From: Candidatus Roizmanbacteria bacterium CG_4_10_14_0_8_um_filter_39_9
Lineage (GTDB): Bacteria > Patescibacteriota > Microgenomatia > UBA1406 > GWC2-37-13
NCBI GenBank assembly: GCA_002784505.1
Contig: PFLF01000102.1
Coordinates: 1 to 6,243, forward strand
Length of the DNA stretch: 6,243 nt
Reading direction: 5' to 3'
Below are positions 1-5,897 of this stretch, in pieces (the stretch's first letter is position 1; every line of letters starts with the position of its first letter). Position numbers and translations under genes: made by a program. The notes beneath the pieces are model-generated. The model was given only the letters and a program-made list of their open reading frames with translations. It had not been told where the DNA came from and did not search any database.

Positions 1-264
1 TGCCGAAGACTAATAACCAGTAACCAATATCCAAACTACTCCCATTCCACCGGTCATGGCATAGGACTTGAAGTGCATGAATATCCGAAAGTATCATCAC
101 AGTCGATGGATGTTGTTACCGCAAACCAAGTATTTACGATTGAGCCGGGAATATATGTTGCGGGTAAGTGGGGGATGAGGGTGGAGGATACGGTAACAGT
201 GACTCTCGATGGTCGTGTTGATATCTTGACGAAGTATTCAAAGGAAACTCTTCCTATAAAATAA
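1..264 (+). CDS. M24 family metallopeptidase (Xaa-Pro aminopeptidase/dipeptidase type), C-terminal fragment
   Basis: The reading frame is open from base 1 to a TAA at 262-264 and gives the last 87 residues of the protein; the start lies outside the window. The fragment holds the second half of the pita-bread fold active site. It shows HSTGHGIGLEVHE (visible residues 15-27), with the metal-ligand His at 19 and the second catalytic His seven residues later at 26. TIEPGIYV follows, with metal-ligand Glu 48, and then MRVEDTV, with metal-ligand Glu 62. The two Asp ligands must lie upstream. In this family the enzyme is a dinuclear-metal cytoplasmic peptidase that removes or splits residues next to proline. 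The short spacing between the EPG and RVED motifs fits the PepQ/YpdF-like bacterial forms better than E. coli PepP. Methionine aminopeptidase, also M24, is less likely given the GIYVAGKWGMRVED context. The gene converges on the large minus-strand gene. Confidence 0.9.
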   Translation, partial: CRRLITSNQYPNYSHSTGHGIGLEVHEYPKVSSQSMDVVTANQVFTIEPGIYVAGKWGMRVEDTVTVTLDGRVDILTKYSKETLPIK

Positions 265-266
265 AA

Positions 267-352
267 CAATGATCAATATTTAATAATCAGTGAATTTTTA
301 TTACTTCAATAAGTCATTGATTATTCACTGAGCGGTTGGTTATTGATCATTG
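267..352 (-). terminator. Nested inverted repeat filling the convergent gap; probable terminator of the VirB6-like gene
   Basis: The outer arms 267-278 (caatgatcaata) and 341-352 are perfect 12-base reverse complements. The inner arms 287-295 (tcagtgaat) and 323-331 are perfect 9-base reverse complements. They are separated by unpaired stretches of 8 and 9 bases. The structure starts 2 bases after one stop codon (264) and ends 4 bases before the other (357). Read on the minus strand, the stem is followed at once by TTTTATTTTAT (266-256), as in an intrinsic terminator. Read on the plus strand no T-run follows, so it should mainly terminate the minus-strand gene. The stem is AT-rich with a long loop, so strength is uncertain. 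An alternative inner pairing (282-289 with 318-325) is also possible. Confidence 0.55.
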
Positions 353-356
353 AATA

Positions 357-3209
357 TTATTGAATGGATTTGTTTTCAATTGGTGTTTGGGGACCTGTCG
401 GAGATTGCGGGGAATTGGGCACGTCCAACTCTTGCTCCATGGTCATATGCTTTTCTTCTTCTGTCTTTTTAGTATCTTTCAAATCAACAAACTCTTCTTC
501 ATCTTTTGATTTTGCCTTTAACCGTTCGGTCACACTCTTTTCAATTTCCTTTATTTCTTTTACATGTTTTGCCGCTTCAAGCTTTGCTTTCAGGTAAACA
601 ACCAGTTCTTCTCCTTTAAGATTATTGATGAGGAAGATCGGTAGAATATATCCAAGGTCATCGATCCCTTCCCCTTTTAGTTTTTCATCAACTGACATAA
701 GTTTATTAAGCGTGTTCGTGATAAAAAGAATATCCTGCTCGACCCATTCTTCACGGGAGGAAAGATTTTCAGATACCGGTACCTCCCCTTTTTCATACTG
801 ATTGGTCCACATTTTCTTAACTTCTTCATAGTCTTCAATAGAGATTGAAGGGGGAATAGAGACGGTTTGTTCCACATTCTTCTCCGACTCGGCAATGAGG
901 GGAGTTTGAGCTGCAATGATTTGTTCAACCTGTGACTCTTTTAAGTTTTCTTTTACCGCAATTTGCTTGACCGTATCTTTGTTTGTAACGGCGACCCTTC
1001 CCACCTCTTTAATTACGGTTATGACTTTTTCTTTATCTAAGCCAGTTTGTTTGCTTATGTTCATGACTACCTGTGTCGGTGATTTAGCTGCTTGTTCCTT
1101 AAGCGATGAGGATATCGATTGGCCCGGTGTTGCGGGTGTTGCGACCATTTGCAGATTCTGCTTATATGAAGAGAGCACGGTCTGTATTTGCGGTGCTGAG
1201 ATGCTAGTATTTTTTGCAATAGAATTAACAATGGATGTATTTCCGGCAATACTTGTAAGAAATGAATTGCTGACGGAGGAAACCTTATCTTGCGTTACAT
1301 TTGTTTTGTATGAAACAACCTGTGTCATGGGCGCAACGTGAGGAACCGTTTTAAGAATCTCCTGTTTTCTGGTTGACTGCTCAAACTGGGAGCTCGAAAT
1401 AGAGGAGAGAATCTGCCTCGCGGTATTATCTTGTTTCACCGATCTATTAAATAGTTCGGTTCGGATATTCATGAATTTTTGACGTTCAACCGGAGACGAT
1501 GCCTTGGTCGGTTGCTGTAGGAACTCAATATTTTTTCGTACCGTTTCATTGGTTTGTTTATTGGTCTCAAATCGGGCAATATCGGTGATCTTATTCATCG
1601 ATAGATTTAAGTTTTTCGTAATCTGTTCTGTCTTTACCTGTTTAATCTGTTCTACCGTTTCCATGCGTGTTTTCATCTGAGTCTCAACCTCACGGGTTAC
1701 TTTCATAGAGGTATTTGCCGGCGTTTGAACGGAAGGCGCAATGGGAGGTGGTTTTGGTCCATTGGGTGATGATCGTGATTGATCATACATGGACATAAGA
1801 ATATTTTTCATGGCGTTTATGCCGTCACAACAATAGTCGCGGAATATTCGGAGAAGCCACCACGGGAATATAGTCACGGCCCATAACATGACAAGCGTAA
1901 TAATGTATTCAGTAAATGTATCGACATAATTTCCGTTATTTAGTGCAGAAAGTTTTTGCAATCCGACCTGTGCGGGTCCTCCATAGGTAATATTTATTCC
2001 AGTCGGATAAACATAACCCACGAGACTATTTACGCGAGAAAAGTCAAAATAGTTGAAAGGGATTCCTGATTGCCAGATGCGTGCAAGTCCTCCTAAGAAA
2101 AGTGCAAAGAGCGGTCCGTAAAAAACCCACTGGAAAAACACGCCAATCCAAATCCATCCGATGTTACGGATAAACACAAACGGCATAAGAAGCGCAAGAA
2201 AAGGCGAGACAAAAAGAAGAAACCAAATGAGAACCTTCCGGAGCAATAACATAACGCCCATTACATAATAGGTGATGTTGGTTATTTGAAGAAGGGTTAA
2301 TTCAGCGTTGATTGCTTCCTGTACTTTGTAGTTTAGATCCCGACAGCCGACAAAATCCGTATAACTTTTTTCCTGGCTTACGGAGCCGGTAAAGTAAATG
2401 TTGAAAAGTTTATCACCTCCAAGCGTCTCCACAAAAAACTTCATTAATATATCCGATATTTGTACTATAGTAATAAGAATGCTGAAAGAAAACATAATAT
2501 AGAGAAGTCCCATTACTATTTTGAGGATAGTGGGCCAGATCTGGATTTTAAGTTCAAAATTAGACTGTTGTCCAACAATATATCCGATACCGAAAAGAGC
2601 TGATGCTAAGATAAACAGGAAGAGGGCGGTGTTGCTTGTTGCCCTCCAAATACCTGAAATAACCGGGGAGTTGTCAATGGTTTTGCGGCTCATCACCCAA
2701 TAGATGAATTGGCGCGCCCGTTCATTTGCCTTTCCTTGAGAAGTTATTCCTTCATCAAGCGCCCAGAAGTGATTCTGAAGGGGATTTTTCTTGAATTCGG
2801 TATATGAACCAACACACGGTTCCTTTGTGTAAACATCTTTGAGTCCTGTAGGGCAGTCACCAAGCCCTGGTGCAATTGAACAGGGGAGAGGGTCGGTTGA
2901 CGATGAGGTGGCTGCAACCGTCGGAACAGCAACACCACCTCCACCTCCACCTCCTCCCCCTCCTCCTCCACCTCCTCCTCCACCACCTCCACCGCATTCA
3001 CACAGCTCAGTATTATCATCAGTTTCAGTACAGCCATCAGCGCCGTCAGCACATGTTCCGCAGGTTTGGCCACGCCCACACTTCCCTCCTCCAATATCAT
3101 GACACTCATTCCAAGGTCCGCATGTAGCCCCATGTACACGATATATTTTTGGTATTACTACAAACACAACACACACAACAAAGAACAGTGCGACAATTTT
3201 CTTTTCCAT
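357..3209 (-). CDS. VirB6/TrbL-like polytopic membrane protein with Cys-rich poly-Gly ectodomain and long hydrophilic tail
   Basis: This is a 950-residue protein, probably a type IV secretion or conjugation-like channel component of the cytoplasmic membrane. Order of parts: signal sequence (residues 1-27, EKK then a hydrophobic stretch, possible cleavage after VHG); Cys-rich ectodomain with 8 Cys between 30 and 72; twenty glycines at 73-92; a Thr/Ser/Pro stretch with Cys 110, 119 and 132; and membrane segments near 193-213, 226-251, 312-347 (one or two helices), 350-378 and 433-455. The core motif GWIWIGVFFQWVFYGPL (351-367), with RKVLIWFLLFVSPFLALL before it, resembles VirB6/TrbL-like proteins of Patescibacteria. 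The basic stretch after the last helix (RIFRDYCC) suggests a cytoplasmic tail. The tail (about 460-950) begins with a Pro-rich hinge and continues as charged, helical, repeat-bearing sequence. A classical VirB6 is about 300 residues, so this one is greatly extended at both ends. The ATG at 3209 fits both the signal sequence and the promoter; no Shine-Dalgarno is seen. Family assignment rests on motif resemblance and topology only. Confidence 0.75.
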   Translation of the reverse strand: MEKKIVALFFVVCVVFVVIPKIYRVHGATCGPWNECHDIGGGKCGRGQTCGTCADGADGCTETDDNTELCECGGGGGGGGGGGGGGGGGGGGVAVPTVAATSSSTDPLPCSIAPGLGDCPTGLKDVYTKEPCVGSYTEFKKNPLQNHFWALDEGITSQGKANERARQFIYWVMSRKTIDNSPVISGIWRATSNTALFLFILASALFGIGYIVGQQSNFELKIQIWPTILKIVMGLLYIMFSFSILITIVQISDILMKFFVETLGGDKLFNIYFTGSVSQEKSYTDFVGCRDLNYKVQEAINAELTLLQITNITYYVMGVMLLLRKVLIWFLLFVSPFLALLMPFVFIRNIGWIWIGVFFQWVFYGPLFALFLGGLARIWQSGIPFNYFDFSRVNSLVGYVYPTGINITYGGPAQVGLQKLSALNNGNYVDTFTEYIITLVMLWAVTIFPWWLLRIFRDYCCDGINAMKNILMSMYDQSRSSPNGPKPPPIAPSVQTPANTSMKVTREVETQMKTRMETVEQIKQVKTEQITKNLNLSMNKITDIARFETNKQTNETVRKNIEFLQQPTKASSPVERQKFMNIRTELFNRSVKQDNTARQILSSISSSQFEQSTRKQEILKTVPHVAPMTQVVSYKTNVTQDKVSSVSNSFLTSIAGNTSIVNSIAKNTSISAPQIQTVLSSYKQNLQMVATPATPGQSISSSLKEQAAKSPTQVVMNISKQTGLDKEKVITVIKEVGRVAVTNKDTVKQIAVKENLKESQVEQIIAAQTPLIAESEKNVEQTVSIPPSISIEDYEEVKKMWTNQYEKGEVPVSENLSSREEWVEQDILFITNTLNKLMSVDEKLKGEGIDDLGYILPIFLINNLKGEELVVYLKAKLEAAKHVKEIKEIEKSVTERLKAKSKDEEEFVDLKDTKKTEEEKHMTMEQELDVPNSPQSPTGPQTPIENKSIQ
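2934..2993 (-). repeat. Poly-glycine tract of 20 GGN codons
   Basis: Twenty consecutive GGN codons encode residues 73-92 of the VirB6-like protein. The codons mix GGT, GGA and GGG, so the DNA is an imperfect trinucleotide repeat (CCN on the plus strand), not a pure one. Gains or losses of whole codons would keep the frame. The tract joins the Cys-rich N-terminal module to the rest of the ectodomain and probably acts as a flexible linker. Confidence 0.9.
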
Positions 3210-3218
3210 TATATATTC

Positions 3219-3247
3219 ATCATAATTGAATAGCGATCGATTGACAA
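3219..3247 (-). promoter_or_regulatory. Promoter of the VirB6-like gene (leaderless)
   Basis: On the minus strand TTGTCA (3247-3242, 5 of 6 to TTGACA) is followed after exactly 17 bases by TATGAT (3224-3219, 5 of 6 to TATAAT). The expected start of transcription is near 3212, three bases before the ATG at 3209. No ribosome-binding site lies between. The -35 box lies on the same bases as the -35 box of the opposite promoter. The assignment is by consensus match only. Confidence 0.6.
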
Positions 3248-3270
3248 TATGTGTTTATATTTTGTATATT
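3241..3270 (+). promoter_or_regulatory. Promoter of the secreted beta-sandwich protein gene (leaderless)
   Basis: TTGACA (3241-3246, perfect consensus) is followed after 18 bases by TATATT (3265-3270, 5 of 6). Transcription should start near 3277, three bases before the ATG at 3280. This decides the start codon: an in-frame ATG at 3226 lies upstream of the whole promoter and would not be on this transcript. A weak purine run, GAAAAG (3271-3276), precedes the ATG but is not a good Shine-Dalgarno sequence and would be mostly untranscribed. Confidence 0.6.
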
Positions 3271-3279
3271 GAAAAGTAT

Positions 3280-5127
3280 ATGAAGACAATCAAACAAGCA
3301 TTTGTGTTGGGATTTGTGTTGTCTAGTCTTTTATTTGGAGGTTTTGTTCATGCACAAGAAATTCCTCTTAAATATGTATGTTTGAAGTCAACACACTGTT
3401 ACGGAGCCACTCAGTCAGAGTGTATATATGGTACACCTCACGGTCATACAGCTAAACTGGAAGAAGAAGGCGCACTTCCAACCGGGAGTGTGTTTGTAGG
3501 GGTTTGTGTTTCATATATTGGAGGAACGGGAAAAGATCTTCAAACGGAACAGGTCTGTACTACAGGCTCAGATGAAAAAGATAGGGAGTTGTTTAAAATA
3601 GCCACAGGCGAGCTAACTCCACTGAACAAACTTAAGGGGATAGGTTACGAATTTAAGAATTTTTATGAGTCTGATGGAGTAACTTCTGCGGACAATCCAA
3701 CCATTGGTAGATTTCAAGGTCCTTACTATTGGGAAGATTTTACACCAACTGGACATTTGAGAAATTGGCGCGCATTCTTTCGTCAGGATCCAAATGATGA
3801 AGTTCAAGCCGGAGAAATACTTAGCCAGAAGTTAGGGACACTACCATTTGATACGCTTGAAAAACAGTGTGTCAAGATCGCATGGGATCCTTATGGGCGC
3901 GTATTTGATAGTCAAACTCTTGAGCCAATTTCGGGGATGACCGTTTCACTTTTCGTAAAAAAAGACTCTGATTTTATAGCCTTCAACCCATTCGCTCCTG
4001 AAAACCAACCAAATATTATAAAAAAAATTACCGGAAATGATGGGCAGTATAACTATGTGGTCCCTGACAATGAATACAAATTAGCTGCAAATGGAATGAT
4101 CACAACGCTCGATCTAATTCACCCCAATTTTGCTCAAGCATACTATGACGTATATCCGGTTCAAACAGGAGATGTTATTGTACAAAAAGGGATAGCTCAA
4201 CATAGAGATATTGCCGTTATGTCTCAAAATACAAATACGCTTTCGAAACCAATTGATGTCTTTGTTGAAGCGGTTGGCCAAGGACATGTTGTTATAGAGG
4301 GTGTTGTTTCTCATCCACTGTCACGAATCTATGCCAATTCGGCAAAAATATCAAATTCTAATGGAACGGTGAAAACTCCCTATCGAACAGTTGGGAGTAC
4401 GACGGCAGACAAACTGGGAAGATTTAAATTAGATATAGATCAAAATGGGTTTGAGCAGAAAAATGATTATATTGAACTCCTTACCTCAATTACCATAGTA
4501 AAGGTGGATCTTCGTACGATGCAAGAAGTAATGACCGCAAGAACAACAGTTTCTTTTGAACCAATCCCAACCTATCTTAAAGGAATAGCTTATGCTGCAA
4601 ACGGTACTACGCCACTACCAAATACAAAGGTTGGAGTGTATTTACCCTATTCAAACTCACCATCTTCTATGGTAACTTCAGATTCTTCAGGGAATTTTGT
4701 CATCGGATCTGAGAAGCTGCCAAGTATGCCATACGAGCTTCGCTTTACTACTCCAAATGGAATGGTGGTAAAAACCAAGCCATCGGTCTTTTTAGCACAG
4801 AATCAAACATATATGGCTGAAAATCAAATCAATCCCTATGAGGAAAAGAAAACTGACGGGGCAAAGATTGTCGTAAAAAAATTATCATCAAGCAGCTCGT
4901 CGGTGCAGGTAGGGCAGAAGAGCGTTGGAGATACGACACAAAAATCCGGTTGGTTTGGTTTGGGAGGCGGTCAGAACACATCGTCTGCAACAACAAGATC
5001 AGGAGCTTCGGTTTCACCCTTCGTAATGATGGCTGTAATACTAGTGATACTGATAAGCGCTGTAGGCGCAGGGATATTTCTCTATATGAAACAAAAGAAT
5101 AGCTCTTCAACAAGTAGGTGGGAATAA
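3280..5127 (+). CDS. Secreted, C-terminally membrane-anchored protein with carboxypeptidase-regulatory-like domains
   Basis: The chosen start gives 615 residues. Residues 1-25 are a clear signal peptide (MKTIKQ, hydrophobic core, VHA cleavage before Gln 26). An in-frame ATG 54 bases upstream would add 18 residues and bury that signal, so it was not used. Residues 26-195 are unrecognised, with Cys at 34, 40, 48, 76 and 93 that may form disulfides. Around 200-275 a carboxypeptidase-regulatory-like beta-sandwich is suggested by GRVFDSQTLEPISGMTVSL, then TGNDGQYNYVVPDNEYKLAANG. A second such unit lies at about 433-495 (LKGIAYAANGTTPLPNTKVGVYL, then SDSSGNFVI). The region 338-390 (IEGVVSHPLS, then TTADKLGRFKLDI) may be a third, more diverged one. 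A Ser/Gly-rich low-complexity stretch (about 535-578) leads to one membrane helix (581-603) and a short cytoplasmic tail. The bulk should therefore lie outside the cell. These domains are usually structural or binding modules, not enzymes. Shared promoter DNA with the VirB6-like gene suggests joint function. The exact role is unknown. Confidence 0.85.
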   Translation: MKTIKQAFVLGFVLSSLLFGGFVHAQEIPLKYVCLKSTHCYGATQSECIYGTPHGHTAKLEEEGALPTGSVFVGVCVSYIGGTGKDLQTEQVCTTGSDEKDRELFKIATGELTPLNKLKGIGYEFKNFYESDGVTSADNPTIGRFQGPYYWEDFTPTGHLRNWRAFFRQDPNDEVQAGEILSQKLGTLPFDTLEKQCVKIAWDPYGRVFDSQTLEPISGMTVSLFVKKDSDFIAFNPFAPENQPNIIKKITGNDGQYNYVVPDNEYKLAANGMITTLDLIHPNFAQAYYDVYPVQTGDVIVQKGIAQHRDIAVMSQNTNTLSKPIDVFVEAVGQGHVVIEGVVSHPLSRIYANSAKISNSNGTVKTPYRTVGSTTADKLGRFKLDIDQNGFEQKNDYIELLTSITIVKVDLRTMQEVMTARTTVSFEPIPTYLKGIAYAANGTTPLPNTKVGVYLPYSNSPSSMVTSDSSGNFVIGSEKLPSMPYELRFTTPNGMVVKTKPSVFLAQNQTYMAENQINPYEEKKTDGAKIVVKKLSSSSSSVQVGQKSVGDTTQKSGWFGLGGGQNTSSATTRSGASVSPFVMMAVILVILISAVGAGIFLYMKQKNSSSTSRWE

Positions 5128-5138
5128 CATCCCAACTT
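5112..5138. terminator. Hairpin between convergent stops, weak bidirectional terminator candidate
   Basis: TGGGA (5119-5123) pairs with TCCCA (5130-5134) around a six-base loop. The stem continues as AAGT (5112-5115) with ACTT (5135-5138) after a three-base bulge on one side. It overlaps both stop codons (TAA at 5125-5127 plus, 5139-5137 minus), which are only 9 bases apart. On the plus strand it is followed by the T-rich stretch atttgctttcttgtttt. The stem is short, so the call is tentative. Confidence 0.35.
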
Positions 5139-5787
5139 ATTTGCTTTCTTGTTTTGTGTGAGGAGTAGCTCGTGAAGGTGTATGAGTAGTATATATTGAC
5201 TTCTTGGTATAGAAAAATACTCCCCCCGCAACCGCAATAAAAAGAATCCCGGCAATAGTTCCCATGGTTTTTGGTACTCCAAACCCAGTTTGAGGAAGAG
5301 CTGTCGGAGGAGGAACGGTTGGCGGTGGAGGAGGAAGTGGAGTTGCGGTAGGCGCATCAGGCGGAAGAGTTGGAGTTGGTGAAGGGGTCCAGAGGGTACA
5401 TAGCTCCGTTGAACCTGATTCCTGGGCAATAATTTTAAAGACTACTGTTGCATATACACCTGCTCCTGTAAAATCAGCTGCATTGGTCCCTGTCAAGACC
5501 AATTTACCACCCCCAAGAGATGTATCAACCGAGAGGCTATCCATCGTAGCTCCTGCGGCGGCACTGACATATTCTAGAAACTGAGTGTCGTATGTCAATC
5601 CGGTTTGAATGGTTGAGAGCGATGCTCCTTGAGTATCAATATTTATGGTAAATGTTACTTCTTGTCCGCGAGAAAGTTGACCTGAGGGAGGAACGAGTTC
5701 AAACTTTACCGCATGAACGGGGGAAGCAATGCTCAAAAATATTGCGACTGCAATAAAAACAAACAACGGTCGTTTAAACAAGGACAT
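5137..5787 (-). CDS. Cohesin-like surface protein with proline-rich stalk and LPQTG sorting signal
   Basis: This is a 216-residue exported protein. Residues 1-26 form a signal peptide (SLFKRP, hydrophobic core, SPVHA cleavage). Residues 27 to about 128 look like a cohesin-type beta-sandwich: KFELVPPSGQLSRGQEVTF, then INIDTQGASLSTIQTGLTYD, TQFLEYVSAAAGA, GGGKLVLTGTNAADFTGAGVYATVVFKII. Residues 131-163 are a Pro/Thr-rich stalk. LPQTG (164-168) follows, then a Gly/Ala-rich membrane helix (about 174-193) and a basic tail starting TKK. This order (LPxTG, helix, positive charges) is that of a sortase substrate, though the 23-residue tail is longer than usual and no sortase gene is in view. If no sortase acts, the helix alone would anchor it. 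Cohesins of cellulosomes bind dockerins, but in many bacteria such domains serve as adhesin modules, which is the more likely role here. No Shine-Dalgarno precedes the ATG. Confidence 0.85.
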   Translation of the reverse strand: MSLFKRPLFVFIAVAIFLSIASPVHAVKFELVPPSGQLSRGQEVTFTINIDTQGASLSTIQTGLTYDTQFLEYVSAAAGATMDSLSVDTSLGGGKLVLTGTNAADFTGAGVYATVVFKIIAQESGSTELCTLWTPSPTPTLPPDAPTATPLPPPPPTVPPPTALPQTGFGVPKTMGTIAGILFIAVAGGVFFYTKKSIYTTHTPSRATPHTKQESK

Positions 5788-5795
5788 ATAGATAG

Positions 5796-5824
5796 ATAAT
5801 AGTATATTTAAGAATTTTCCACAA
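5796..5824 (-). promoter_or_regulatory. Candidate promoter of the cohesin-like gene (leaderless)
   Basis: On the minus strand TATTAT (5801-5796, 5 of 6 to TATAAT) lies 17 bases from TTGTGG (5824-5819), which keeps only the TTG of the -35 consensus. The expected transcription start is near 5789, two bases before the ATG at 5787. An overlapping TATACT (5806-5801) is an alternative -10 but has no -35 match at 17 bases. Confidence 0.45.
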
Positions 5825-5827
5825 GTA

Positions 5828-5851
5828 GCATTTATGTGAGCATTTATGTGA
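5828..5851. repeat. Two perfect tandem 12-base repeats in a divergent promoter region
   Basis: GCATTTATGTGA occurs twice head to tail (5828-5839 and 5840-5851). The pair lies just upstream of the -35 of the cohesin-like gene and about 42-65 bases upstream of the predicted start of transcription of the DUF5667-like gene. The position suits a regulator-binding site serving both genes. No known regulator is recognised from the motif, and chance or slippage duplication is possible. Confidence 0.6.
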
Positions 5852-5877
5852 AGAGCTGCGTGAGGCCTTATAATTTG

Positions 5878-5886
5878 TGCTATAAT
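5878..5886 (+). promoter_or_regulatory. Extended -10 promoter of the DUF5667-like gene
   Basis: TGC followed by a perfect TATAAT (5881-5886) forms an extended -10 element. No good -35 is found 16-18 bases upstream, which is usual for extended -10 promoters. Transcription should start near 5893, five bases before the ATG at 5898, leaving no room for a ribosome-binding site. Confidence 0.65.
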
Positions 5887-5897
5887 GTAAGTTACCT

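Noticed and set aside
265..356. Integron attC site in the palindromic gap
   Set aside because: The arms do not carry matching RYYYAAC and GTTRRRY core sites, and no cassette-like organisation is present.
916..1341. 141-codon plus-strand open frame with some hydrophobic stretches
   Set aside because: It is antisense to the tail of the VirB6-like gene, with no promoter, ribosome site or recognisable domain.
2839..3127. Plus-strand proline-rich and leucine/histidine-rich open frames
   Set aside because: They are antisense to the poly-glycine and Cys-rich region of the VirB6-like gene; the repeat composition keeps these frames open by chance.
3226..3279. Upstream in-frame ATG giving an 18-residue N-terminal extension of the secreted protein
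   Set aside because: It lies upstream of a good TTGACA/TATATT promoter, overlaps the opposite promoter and would bury a clean signal peptide that begins at the ATG at 3280.
5082..5429. 115-codon minus-strand open frame overlapping the cohesin-like gene
   Set aside because: It is in another frame of the proline-rich stalk and LPQTG region; composition is low-complexity and the cohesin-like frame is clearly the coding one.
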